A DNA stretch of 41,332 nt from positions 1 to 41,332 of the forward strand of contig NZ_JAJBBR010000011.1 in NCBI RefSeq assembly GCF_020532555.1, written 5' to 3'. Origin of the DNA: Microvirga lenta (GTDB taxonomy: Bacteria; Pseudomonadota; Alphaproteobacteria; Rhizobiales; Beijerinckiaceae). Each line of letters begins with the position of its first letter. Within the stretch, counting starts at the first letter, position 1. The notes beneath the pieces were generated by a model. The model did not search any database, had not been told where the DNA came from, and saw only the letters and a list, made by a program, of their open reading frames with translations. A program made the translations under genes and the position numbers. Shown here piece by piece: positions 34,777-41,332 of this stretch.

Positions 34777-35288
34777 CCCCCGATACCGTGGGCCCGCTCT
34801 CGCGGCCCGTCGACGTCATGAACCTGCCCCCGCAGGGCAGCGAGGTCCATGTGGCGGCGACCGAGGAGGAATGCGCGGCGCTCGCCAAGGATTTCGGCCT
34901 CCCCGGCATCCGCTCCCTGTCCGGCGATTTCAAGCTGAAGAGTTCGGTCAAGGGCGTCCATGTCACCGGGACGGTGAAGGCCGACGTGACCCAGACCTGC
35001 GTCGTGACCCTGGAGCCTTTCGACTCGGTGATCGAGGAGGAGGTCGAGGTCGATTTCGCGGAACCCTCAGGCATGCCGCCGGAGCCGCCGACCGAAATGC
35101 ACGAATACGAACCCCCGGACGAGATCGTCAACGGCCAAGTTGACCTGGGCGCGCTGACCGCCGAATTCCTGGCGCTGGGCCTCGATCCCTATCCCCGCAA
35201 GCCGGGCGTGGACTTCAATTACAGGGACCCGGCCGACACGGACGATTCTCCCTTCGCGGCCCTGGGGAAACTGAAGTCCAAGGAATAG
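34773..35288 (+). CDS. yceD: YceD family (DUF177) protein
   Basis: A 171-residue protein of the YceD/DUF177 family, linked in E. coli and plants to accumulation of 23S rRNA. Recognisable parts are a basic/acidic beta region (SLSGDFKLKSSVKGVHVTGT), the conserved cysteine segment VTQTCVVTLEPF near residue 72-83, and an acidic DLGALTAEFLALGLDPYPRKPG near the C-terminus. It overlaps the chaperone gene by the ATGA arrangement. In many bacteria it precedes rpmF-plsX; here no rpmF lies between it and plsX, and a 177-bp gap with its own promoter candidate separates them. Confidence 0.92.
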   Translation: MTPDTVGPLSRPVDVMNLPPQGSEVHVAATEEECAALAKDFGLPGIRSLSGDFKLKSSVKGVHVTGTVKADVTQTCVVTLEPFDSVIEEEVEVDFAEPSGMPPEPPTEMHEYEPPDEIVNGQVDLGALTAEFLALGLDPYPRKPGVDFNYRDPADTDDSPFAALGKLKSKE

Positions 35289-35396
35289 GCGGCCTGGAAA
35301 TCGGGTTCTCCCGAACCTACCTCGGAGGCATCCTGCCGGCGGTTTTCCGTCGCGCCGGACCCGGACCCGCGCGGCCGGATACCCGAGAGAATTCAG

Positions 35397-35424
35397 TTGC
35401 GGACACTTCGCAAACCGCTATTTT
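35397..35424 (+). promoter_or_regulatory. Candidate promoter for plsX-fabH
   Basis: TTGCGG (35397-35402), a 16-bp spacer, and TATTTT (35419-35424). The predicted start is about 35 bp before the plsX ATG. Confidence 0.45.
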
Positions 35425-35465
35425 CCGCCCCCTGTCGAACAGCTTAACGAAAGAGCCGAGCTCTC

Positions 35466-36500
35466 ATGTCAAAGCCAGTGCGTATTTCGCTCGATGCGAT
35501 GGGCGGGGACCATGGTCCGTCGGTCGTCATCCCCGGCGCCGCATTGGCCCTGGAGCGGCACCCGGACATCCGCTTCCTGATGTTCGGGAACGAGGCGCTC
35601 GTCGCGCCGCTCCTGAACGCCTATCCCAGGCTGAAGGAAGTGACCGAGCTCAGGCACACCGACATCGCCATCGGCATGGACGAGAAGCCCAGCCAGGCCA
35701 TTCGCATGGGGCGGGGCAAATCCTCCATGTGGCGCGCGGTCCAGGCGGTTCGGGACAAGGAGGCGGATGCCACCGTGTCCGCCGGGAATACCGGCGCCCT
35801 CATGGCGACGGCCAAGATCTGCCTCAAGACCATGGCGCATATCGAGCGGCCTGCCATCGCCTGCATGTGGCCGACCCTGAGGGGCGAGAGCATCGTGCTC
35901 GACGTGGGCGCGACCATCGGCGCGGATGCAGGACACCTCGTCGACATGGCGATCATGGGCGCCGCCATGGCCCGCATCGTGTTCGACCTGGAGCGTCCCA
36001 CCGTGGGCCTGCTGAATGTCGGCACCGAGGAGATCAAGGGCCTCGAAACGGTCAAGGAGGCGGCCCGCCTCCTGAAGGAAGCGAATCTGCCGAATCTGGA
36101 CTACCGGGGCTTCGTCGAGGGTGACGATCTCGGCAAGGGAACCGTCGATGTGGTCGTCACCGAAGGCTTCACGGGCAACATCGCCCTGAAGACGGCGGAG
36201 GGCACGGCCAAGCAGATCGGCGAATACCTTCGCTCGGCCATGAGCCGTACGCTCATGGCGAAGATCGGCTACCTGTTCGCGAAACAGGCCTTTAACGCTC
36301 TCAAGGACAAGATGGACCCGCGCAAGGTCAATGGCGGCGTGTTTCTGGGGCTCGAAGGCGTGGTGGTCAAAAGCCATGGCGGAACCGACGATCTGGGCTT
36401 CGCCAGCGCCATCGACGTGGCCTACGACATGGCGCATTTCGAACTCATGAAAACCATCCGGGGCATGCTGGAGCATGATCCGGTCGGGCAAACGGCCTGA
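35466..36500 (+). CDS. plsX: Phosphate acyltransferase PlsX
   Basis: PlsX converts acyl-ACP plus phosphate into acyl-phosphate, the donor used by PlsY to start phospholipid synthesis. The 344-residue peripheral membrane enzyme begins [20 protein letters not shown] and contains [37 protein letters not shown] in pieces, [14 protein letters not shown] and [17 protein letters not shown], all family hallmarks. ATG 35466 has only a weak upstream site. fabH begins 13 bp past its stop, the near-universal plsX-fabH pair that links fatty-acid initiation with lipid synthesis. Confidence 0.98.
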   Translation: MSKPVRISLDAMGGDHGPSVVIPGAALALERHPDIRFLMFGNEALVAPLLNAYPRLKEVTELRHTDIAIGMDEKPSQAIRMGRGKSSMWRAVQAVRDKEADATVSAGNTGALMATAKICLKTMAHIERPAIACMWPTLRGESIVLDVGATIGADAGHLVDMAIMGAAMARIVFDLERPTVGLLNVGTEEIKGLETVKEAARLLKEANLPNLDYRGFVEGDDLGKGTVDVVVTEGFTGNIALKTAEGTAKQIGEYLRSAMSRTLMAKIGYLFAKQAFNALKDKMDPRKVNGGVFLGLEGVVVKSHGGTDDLGFASAIDVAYDMAHFELMKTIRGMLEHDPVGQTA

Positions 36501-36513
36501 GAAGGGCAATCGC

Positions 36514-37491
36514 TTGAAACGCACCCGTTCCATTGTCCGCGGCGTCGGCTCCTACCTGCCGAGGCGGATGCTTACCAATCGCGATCTCGAGAAGATGGTG
36601 GACACGTCGCACGAATGGATCGTGCAGCGCACCGGCATCGAGCAGCGCCATATCGCGGGGGACGACGAGACGACGTCCGTTCTCGGCATCAAGGCGGCCG
36701 AGGCCGCGCTGGCCGATGCCGGCCTGAAGCCCGACGACATCGACCTGATCATCTGCGCCACCTCGACGCCGGACTATACGTTCCCGTCCACCGCGACCAT
36801 GATACAGACCGGTCTCGGCATGACCCACGGCATGGCCTTCGATCTGCAGGCCGTGTGCACCGGCTTCGTCTATGCCGTCGCCACGGCGGACAAGTTCCTC
36901 ACCTCGGGCTCGCACAAACGCGCCCTCGTGGTCGGCGCCGAGACCTTCTCGCGCATTCTCGACTGGAACGACCGCACGACCTGCGTCCTCTTCGGCGACG
37001 GGGCGGGCGCCATCGTGCTCGAGGCCCAGGAGGGCGAGGGCACCTCCGACGACCGGGGCGTGCTCACCTCGCAGCTGCGCTCGGACGGGCGCTATCGCGA
37101 CAAGCTCTACGTGGATGGCGGCCCGGGCTCCACCAAGACCACGGGCGTGCTGAAGATGGAGGGCAAGGAGGTCTTCCGCTTCGCCGTCGGCTCCGTGGCG
37201 GATGTGGTCCAGGACGCCTTCAAGGCCACCGGCACCACGGCGGAGGAGCTGGACTGGTTCGTCCCCCATCAGGCCAACAAGCGCATCATCACCGCGAGTG
37301 CCGACAAGCTCGGGATCGCTCCCGAGAAGGTCGTGATCACCGTGGACAGGCACGGCAATACCTCGGCCGCATCGATTCCCCTGGCGCTCGACGCCGCCCG
37401 CAAGGACGGCCGCATCAAGCAGGGCGATCTCGTGATGATCGAGGCGATCGGCGGCGGCTTCACCTGGGGCAGCGCTCTGATTCGATGGTAG
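36514..37491 (+). CDS. fabH: Beta-ketoacyl-ACP synthase III
   Basis: FabH starts fatty-acid synthesis by condensing acetyl-CoA with malonyl-ACP. From TTG 36514, with AAGGG upstream, the product has 325 residues and begins [15 protein letters not shown]. An ATG at 36475 would add 13 residues and overlap plsX; I prefer the TTG because it fits family length. The catalytic triad is Cys115 (DLQAVCTGF), His252 (VPHQANKR) and Asn282 (RHGNTSAAS). The C-terminal [13 protein letters not shown] is typical. A TTG start may lower expression relative to plsX. Confidence 0.97.
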   Translation: MKRTRSIVRGVGSYLPRRMLTNRDLEKMVDTSHEWIVQRTGIEQRHIAGDDETTSVLGIKAAEAALADAGLKPDDIDLIICATSTPDYTFPSTATMIQTGLGMTHGMAFDLQAVCTGFVYAVATADKFLTSGSHKRALVVGAETFSRILDWNDRTTCVLFGDGAGAIVLEAQEGEGTSDDRGVLTSQLRSDGRYRDKLYVDGGPGSTKTTGVLKMEGKEVFRFAVGSVADVVQDAFKATGTTAEELDWFVPHQANKRIITASADKLGIAPEKVVITVDRHGNTSAASIPLALDAARKDGRIKQGDLVMIEAIGGGFTWGSALIRW

Positions 37492-37539
37492 GGGGCAGCA
37501 CCATTCGACCGGGAGGGGCGCTTATCGTCTCCAGAACGG

Positions 37540-37568
37540 TTGACCATAGGGAGCCATCTGCATAGCGT
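37540..37568 (+). promoter_or_regulatory. Weak candidate promoter for ihfA
   Basis: TTGACC (37540-37545) is a good -35, but the -10 positions 16-17 bp downstream (ATAGCG/TAGCGT) are poor. A separate ihfA promoter is plausible given the 127-bp gap after fabH. Confidence 0.3.
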
Positions 37569-37618
37569 CATCGGAAGCGTTAACGGCAAAGATCCTATTC
37601 AGGCGCTGGGGAGCGTTC

Positions 37619-37930
37619 ATGGCGGGCAAGACAGTCACACGAGCGGATTTGAGCGAGGCCGTCTACCAGAAGGTCGGCCTGTCGCGGACGGAATCGGCCG
37701 AGCTGGTCGAGAGGGTGCTGGCGGAAATCTGCGACTGCCTCGCCAACGGCGAGACCGTGAAGCTGTCGTCCTTCGGCTCCTTCATCGTCCGCAGCAAGGG
37801 CGAGCGCGTCGGCCGCAACCCGAAGACCGGCGTCGAAGTGCCGATCGATCCGCGCCGCGTGATGGTGTTCAAGCCGTCGAACGTTCTCAAGGCCCGCATC
37901 AACGGCGAAGACGCCGACGGCGAAGATTGA
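37619..37930 (+). CDS. ihfA: Integration host factor subunit alpha
   Basis: IhfA forms a DNA-bending heterodimer with IhfB, used in nucleoid structure, transcription and recombination. The 103-residue protein has the HU/IHF fold: N-terminal helices from [19 protein letters not shown], then the beta arm [20 protein letters not shown], whose proline in the arm tip intercalates DNA, and the C-terminal [23 protein letters not shown] site precedes ATG 37619. It is followed 8 bp later by a MerR-type gene, a pairing conserved in alphaproteobacteria and in the E. coli relatives of this region. Confidence 0.98.
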   Translation: MAGKTVTRADLSEAVYQKVGLSRTESAELVERVLAEICDCLANGETVKLSSFGSFIVRSKGERVGRNPKTGVEVPIDPRRVMVFKPSNVLKARINGEDADGED

Positions 37931-37938
37931 TTCCATCG

Positions 37939-38466
37939 ATGGCGAGCGGCGCCATGGACAAGAGCCCGGATGCATTCCGCACCATCAGCGAGGTGGCCGA
38001 GGACCTGGACCTGCCTCAGCACGTGCTGCGCTTCTGGGAGACCCGCTTTGCGCATATCAAGCCGCTGAAGCGGGGGGGCGGGCGGCGCTACTACCGGCCC
38101 GACGACATCGACCTCCTGAAAGGCATCCGGCACCTCCTCTACGGCGAGGGCTACACGATCAAGGGCGTGCAGCGCATCCTGAAGGGGGAGGGCGTCCGCT
38201 TCGTGCAGGCCATCGGCCGGGGGGAGCAGAGCGTTGCGGCCCCACGGCCTGACGAGCCGATCATGGACGGTGAGGCGGAGGATGCCGCCGAGGAGACCGT
38301 CGCCGACCGCCTGTCCGATCCCGGACCGCTTCTCGGCCTGTCGGGCCGCGTGCCGCTGCCGGACGCGTCCGTGCGCAGCCTCAAGGCCGCGCTTCATGAG
38401 CTTCTGGAATGCGACCGGGTCCTCAGTTCACTACGGACGCCCGCCGAATCCGCCGTCAGCGAATAG
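37939..38466 (+). CDS. MerR family transcriptional regulator
   Basis: A 175-residue DNA-binding protein from ATG 37939; a second ATG at 37954 would give 170 residues and I cannot decide between them. The winged-helix domain (about 14-80) contains [41 protein letters not shown] and [12 protein letters not shown] in consecutive segments, matching MerR. No metal-binding cysteine array is present in the C-terminus, which is an acidic linker and a short helix, so it is unlikely to sense mercury or similar metals. It sits next to ihfA as in other alphaproteobacteria; targets are unknown. Confidence 0.92.
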   Translation: MASGAMDKSPDAFRTISEVAEDLDLPQHVLRFWETRFAHIKPLKRGGGRRYYRPDDIDLLKGIRHLLYGEGYTIKGVQRILKGEGVRFVQAIGRGEQSVAAPRPDEPIMDGEAEDAAEETVADRLSDPGPLLGLSGRVPLPDASVRSLKAALHELLECDRVLSSLRTPAESAVSE

Positions 38467-38491
38467 ATCCCGACTTTCTTGCGTCAAGAGA

Positions 38492-38520
38492 TTGCTTCCT
38501 GCCGCGTGTCGGCTTATATG
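38492..38520 (+). promoter_or_regulatory. Promoter of tRNA-Pro
   Basis: TTGCTT (38492-38497), a 17-bp spacer, and TATATG (38515-38520). The predicted start lies 3-7 bp before the tRNA, as is normal for a single tRNA gene. Confidence 0.6.
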
Positions 38521-38530
38521 GCGGCTCAGT

Positions 38531-38608
38531 CGGAGCGTAGCGCAGCCCGGTTAGCGCACTAGTCTGGGGGACTAGGGGTCGTGGGTTCAAATCCCGCCGC
38601 TCCGACCA
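38531..38608 (+). tRNA. tRNA-Pro (anticodon GGG)
   Basis: A full cloverleaf can be drawn: acceptor CGGAGCG (38531-38537) with CGCTCCG (38598-38604), D arm GCGC/GCGC, anticodon arm CTAGT-CTGGGGG-ACTAG with anticodon GGG, and T arm GTGGG-TTCAAAT-CCCGC. CCA is encoded at 38606-38608. It reads CCC (and CCU by wobble) codons. Confidence 0.96.
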
Positions 38609-38901
38609 TTTCAAAGCCTCTCCGAGGCCGAGTTTTCGATGAAGCCGCCGCGAGGCGGCTTCTCGCTTTCTGCGTCAGTCGTACGCGCCACGTCGCGGCC
38701 GAGCCTTGATGCCTCCGGGATGCGACCGGTTCCGGGCAGATGCCTCACCACGAACTCGCGATATGTTGAGCGGTAGCGTATCTTTCACTCCGCTCCGGGA
38801 CGAACTTTAGCGGAGCACAGCCTTTAACTCCGGGAAAGCAGACGTCGCGCGGCCCCTTGGGCCGGCGGGCGCACTTGTCTCGAACCAAGGAGGTGGTCGA
38901 T
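38609..38901. other. Intergenic region with repeats upstream of the miniprotein
   Basis: About 290 bp without a supported gene other than the tRNA terminator at its left. It contains CTCCGCT/AGCGGAG arms (38788-38794 with 38809-38815), a short direct repeat of ACTCCG, and a CGGCCC-CTT-GGGCCG hairpin (38850-38864). These look like leader or operator structure for the downstream miniprotein. Confidence 0.5.
38641..38669 (+). terminator. Terminator after tRNA-Pro
   Basis: GAAGCCGCC/GGCGGCTTC (38641-38649 with 38654-38662) with a GCGA tetraloop, followed by TCGCTTT. Stable stem with an imperfect T-tract. Confidence 0.7.
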
Positions 38902-38988
38902 ATGCTGAAGTTTCTCGGTGGCACGATAGGTTTCATCTTTCTCATCGGGCTGGTCGTCGTCATCGGCCTGCTGATGCTGATTTTCTGA
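38902..38988 (+). CDS. 28-residue hydrophobic membrane miniprotein
   Basis: A short frame from ATG 38902 to TGA 38988 encodes MLKFLGGTIGFIFLIG... followed by a mostly Val/Ile/Leu/Gly stretch, a single transmembrane helix with one lysine near the N-terminus. The evidence for translation is the ribosome-binding site AAGGAGGTG (38887-38895), a near-perfect match to the anti-Shine-Dalgarno sequence with ideal spacing. It is the best such site in the window. No family is recognised. It lies between the tRNA and the MscS-type channel on the same strand, so a membrane-stress role is possible but unproven. Confidence 0.7.
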   Translation: MLKFLGGTIGFIFLIGLVVVIGLLMLIF

Positions 38989-39128
38989 CCGGCCCCCCTG
39001 GCTCCATTTCAGCCTCATCGTGCCCTGCGGGTATGCCCGGCATTCCGTCTCGGAGTGCCGGGCCCGTCCGCTTGGGCTGGATCCGGGCTAGTTGAGCCGG
39101 GACGCGAGGGCCTCCCGCACCGGGTGAG

Positions 39129-39153
39129 GGAACGTCTCCGCTGCTATCTCATT
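39129..39153 (+). promoter_or_regulatory. Candidate EcfG (RpoE2)-type stress promoter of the MscS gene
   Basis: GGAAC (39129-39133), 16 bp, then CATT (39150-39153). The alphaproteobacterial general-stress consensus is GGAAC-N16-17-CGTT, so one of four -10 bases differs. The predicted start near 39160 gives a leader of about 27 nt. Confidence 0.5.
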
Positions 39154-39186
39154 AGCGACGAGTGAATCCTGTTGAAGGTGGCGGCG

Positions 39187-40185
39187 TTGGAGACCGATGC
39201 AAACATCACCCTGGAGCGGATCGAAGCGTTCATCGAAGGCTTCTGGTGGATCCTGCCCAACCTTGGCATCGCTCTGGTCGTGTTCCTTCTCTTCCTGTTG
39301 GCGGCCTGGGGTGCGGCAAAGGCCGTCCTTCGCGTGTTCCTGCACAGGCAGCGGCCCGATCTTGCCGCCCTGCTCGCGGGTTTTACCCGCTGGGCCATCA
39401 TCCTGCTGGGTCTTCTGGTGGTCGCGACGATCATTTTTCCTTCGGTGAAACCCGCGGACGTTCTGGCCACGCTCGGCGTCGGGTCGATCGCGATCGGCTT
39501 TGCGTTCAAGGACATTCTGCAGAACTGGCTGGCAGGCCTCCTCATTCTCCTGCGCCAGCCATTCCGCCAGGGCGACGAAATCGTCGTCGGCAAGCACGAA
39601 GGAACGGTGGAGCGCATCGAGGCCCGCGCGACGCTGATCAGAACCTACGACAGCCGACAGGTCATCATTCCCAACAGCGCGGTCTATACGGAGTCGGTCA
39701 TCGTCAATACCGCCTTCGAAAAACGGCGGAGCGAGTACGACGTGGGCATAGGCTACGGCGACGACATCGGCAAAGCCTCCAAGGTCATCCTTGGGGCCTT
39801 GAAGGGAGTGGGCGGAATCCTGCCGGATCCGCCGCCCGAGGTGATCCCGTGGGAGCTCGCAGGATCGACGGTCAATCTCAGGGTCCGGTGGTGGACCCAT
39901 TCGAAGTGGGGCGAGGTGGTGCAGATCCGGGGACACGTCATCGACGCGGTCAAGCAGGCTCTCGGCCAGGCCGGCATCGATCTGCCGTTCCCGACCAACG
40001 TCGTCCTCTTCCACGATCAGACGGAGGAAACGGATGGAGACCGCCGCCGCCAGCGGGAGGGCTGGCCTGTGGGCGATAGGCCTCCGAAGCCGCGCCACCT
40101 GAACGAGGTGGTGGTCGATGCCGAAGGGCCGCGCAATCCTCAGCCTGTGGGCAAGGGGATGCCGGTCGGCTCCCGCGATTCCTGA
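39187..40185 (+). CDS. MscS-type mechanosensitive ion channel
   Basis: A small-conductance mechanosensitive channel that opens under membrane tension to release solutes during hypo-osmotic shock. I choose TTG 39187 because AAGGTGG lies six bases upstream; TTG 39172 would add five residues. The 332-residue product has hydrophobic segments near 15-40, 65-85 and 90-115. The pore-lining TM3 reads VGSIAIGFAFKDILQNWLAG, with glycines and alanines arranged as in MscS, followed by RQPFRQGDEIVV. The beta domain includes VIIPNSAVYTESVIVN. A C-terminal ~50-residue polar tail is unusual. It converges on the Crp-like gene 17 bp away. Confidence 0.93.
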   Translation: METDANITLERIEAFIEGFWWILPNLGIALVVFLLFLLAAWGAAKAVLRVFLHRQRPDLAALLAGFTRWAIILLGLLVVATIIFPSVKPADVLATLGVGSIAIGFAFKDILQNWLAGLLILLRQPFRQGDEIVVGKHEGTVERIEARATLIRTYDSRQVIIPNSAVYTESVIVNTAFEKRRSEYDVGIGYGDDIGKASKVILGALKGVGGILPDPPPEVIPWELAGSTVNLRVRWWTHSKWGEVVQIRGHVIDAVKQALGQAGIDLPFPTNVVLFHDQTEETDGDRRRQREGWPVGDRPPKPRHLNEVVVDAEGPRNPQPVGKGMPVGSRDS

Positions 40186-40202
40186 GGCGGAAGCGTCCCC
40201 GA

Positions 40203-40955
40203 TCAGCGCTGGCCGATACTGTCGTAGCTCATGCGGATGATGCGGTAGCAATCGCAGGCGAGGCTCTCGAGCTTATCCTGATCGGCAATCGTGATCGATC
40301 CGCGGCTCTGGCGGATCGTCGCGGCCTCCTCCAGCTCGCCCAGGCAGACGGTGATGCTCGCCCGCCTTACGCCGATCAGGCGCGACAGCACCGCGTGCGT
40401 CAGGGGAATTTCGGTCGCGCCCAGCCGGTATCCCGCCGAGAGAAGCCACCGTGCAACCCTCTGCTGCAGGGTGTGCCGCTTGGCGCAGGCTCCGGACTGG
40501 GAGGTCTGGACGAGCACGGCCTGAACATACTTGAGCAGGAGGCGCCGGATGGCCGGACGTTGATCCATCGCCGTCCTGAGATCCTCCGCCCGCATTCGCA
40601 GGGCTGTCCCGGCAACCTGCACGACCCGGCGGTGGGGTGAGGACTCGGCGCCAAGGAGCACCGGTATGCCGGCGAGGCCTTCCTGTCCGATGAGCCAAAC
40701 CTCCACGACCTCTTTCTCATCCGTATGGGCAAGGACCGAGACAAGGCCGTGTTCGATGAAATAGACGTGGGTGATCGGCAGGGCCCGCCAGTGTAGAACC
40801 TGCCCTTGCTTCAGATCGACCGGTTCGAGGAAGGGGAGGATCCACTGCAGTTCCTCAGGCGGAAGAGCAGCAAGAAGGCGATTGGATACGGACGGCTGCA
40901 GCATAGCCTCAGTCGAGTGGCGGCTGAGCGTCTCGGTTCCAATTGCATTTGCCAT
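40203..40955 (-). CDS. Crp/Fnr-family transcriptional regulator
   Basis: A 250-residue regulator from ATG 40955; GTG 40973 and an ATG at 40904 are alternatives, and no start has a good ribosome-binding site. The N-terminal cyclic-nucleotide-type barrel (about 25-150) contains GQVLHWRALPITHVYFIEHG, but lacks the Arg/Ser-type phosphate cassette (FGE...RxA) needed for cAMP. The C-terminal helix-turn-helix (about 170-235) contains HAVLSRLIGVRRASITVCL. No Fnr iron-sulfur cysteine pattern is seen. Similar regulators are common in Methylobacteriaceae and Bradyrhizobiaceae. Its ligand is unknown. A stress-type promoter may lie about 200 bp upstream. Confidence 0.93.
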   Translation of the reverse strand: MANAIGTETLSRHSTEAMLQPSVSNRLLAALPPEELQWILPFLEPVDLKQGQVLHWRALPITHVYFIEHGLVSVLAHTDEKEVVEVWLIGQEGLAGIPVLLGAESSPHRRVVQVAGTALRMRAEDLRTAMDQRPAIRRLLLKYVQAVLVQTSQSGACAKRHTLQQRVARWLLSAGYRLGATEIPLTHAVLSRLIGVRRASITVCLGELEEAATIRQSRGSITIADQDKLESLACDCYRIIRMSYDSIGQR

Positions 40956-40973
40956 AGCAGCACGGTCCGTCAC

Positions 40974-41332
40974 TGGTTGTGGAGTGCTTCATAGCTCGGT
41001 CCGCTGTTTTCCAGACCTTGATGCGTAGCGGGAAGCTCGATGATCTCCGTGCCCTCTACCCCTGTGCGCGGCGTCATGGCCAAGATTCACGCGTTTGCGC
41101 TCGTTGGCAGACTACCGCCGGCCAATCAGACACCCTGCTCCGCTGGAGCGTTCAGACAACGAGTTGTTGCATCGGAACGTTCCCTCCTCGGAGCGGGTCG
41201 GAGAAAACGCCGAGTGTCATGTGGCGTACCAACTTCTGTGATGGGCGGGAGCGGGGGGCGGAACGTCGGAGGAGTCTGAACATTCATTCACCGAAGGTCG
41301 AGCCGGGACACTCGAGGCTCTCTCCGGGGGCG
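40974..41332. other. Right-end intergenic region
   Basis: About 360 bp at the window edge with no supported gene; open frames here lack a ribosome-binding site and normal coding pattern. It holds the candidate stress promoter at 41158-41183 and GGAACGTTCC, a 10-bp palindrome at 41174-41183. The rest shows G-rich tracts near 41240-41265 and nothing else that I can name. Confidence 0.55.
41158..41183 (-). promoter_or_regulatory. Candidate EcfG (RpoE2)-type promoter of the Crp-like gene
   Basis: On the minus strand: GGAAC (41183-41179), 17 bp, then CGTT (41161-41158), an exact match to the general-stress consensus. Predicted start about 41151 leaves a leader of roughly 195 nt. GGAAC is also half of a palindrome, so chance or another factor is possible. 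Confidence 0.45.

Noticed and set aside
36475..36513. ATG 36475 as the fabH start
   Set aside because: It lies inside plsX and adds 13 residues unlike FabH N-termini; TTG 36514 with AAGGG fits better.
41040..41279. 79-codon plus-strand frame at the right end
   Set aside because: No ribosome-binding site, Arg/Gly/Ser-rich product, overlaps the candidate promoter of the Crp-like gene.

Overview
The window is chromosomal core sequence of a GC-rich alphaproteobacterium, most likely a member of the Hyphomicrobiales and plausibly close to Microvirga/Methylobacteriaceae. The basis is the gene orders (pdxJ-acpS-lepB-rnc-era; glyA-nrdR-ribD-ribE-ribH-nusB-thiL; yceD-plsX-fabH-ihfA-MerR), the ubiquinol-cytochrome c chaperone and Ate-like leucyltransferase genes, the aspartate-type (Mg) HemB, and the frequent TTG and GTG starts. 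The genus is inferred, not shown. I see no insertion sequence, prophage, CRISPR array, integrase or replication origin.

Layout. At 1-1105 the rpsF-rpsR ribosomal operon runs leftward from a long structured leader. At 1106-4777 pdxJ, acpS, lepB, rnc and era run rightward: vitamin B6, carrier-protein activation, signal peptide cleavage and rRNA maturation. At 4.9-8.8 kb a class III adenylate cyclase (with TolB-like and TPR regions) and a convergent OmpA-family protein with a long Pro/Ala/Arg-rich region separate era from recO. recO and parC follow, ending in a strong terminator. A GC-poor segment (about 12.1-13.2 kb) holds a small RTX-type protein. At 13.2-18.2 kb genes run leftward: bpt, then a compact hemB - LivH-like permease - threonine ammonia-lyase - RDD membrane protein cluster. 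A 679-residue secreted-type protein with nine ~57-residue repeats and an RTX tail follows (18.4-20.45 kb).

At 20.7-24.2 kb are a 3-hydroxyisobutyryl-CoA hydrolase-like gene coupled to a four-helix membrane protein, a small exported protein and an L,D-transpeptidase. At 24.4-31.3 kb is the glyA/nrdR/riboflavin/nusB/thiL cluster plus an MFS transporter. It contains a ~61-nt structured element before ribH that is not a recognisable FMN riboswitch. Then come the K+-independent-type proton pyrophosphatase hppA (31.4-33.5 kb), bamE on the opposite strand, and a rightward run of UQCC chaperone, yceD, plsX, fabH, ihfA and a MerR regulator, followed by tRNA-Pro(GGG).

The right end (38.6-41.3 kb) looks like a stress or envelope module: a 28-codon hydrophobic miniprotein with an ideal ribosome-binding site, an MscS-type channel, and a convergent Crp/Fnr-type regulator. 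The channel and the regulator are each preceded by a sequence resembling the alphaproteobacterial general-stress (EcfG/RpoE2) promoter, GGAAC-N16/17-C(G/A)TT.

No complete new defence or biosynthetic system is evident. The best leads for undescribed biology are the miniprotein and its neighbours, the lipobox-domain/LivH permease fusion without an ABC partner, the nine-repeat RTX protein with its AT-rich palindromic upstream site, and the structured RNA between ribE and ribH.
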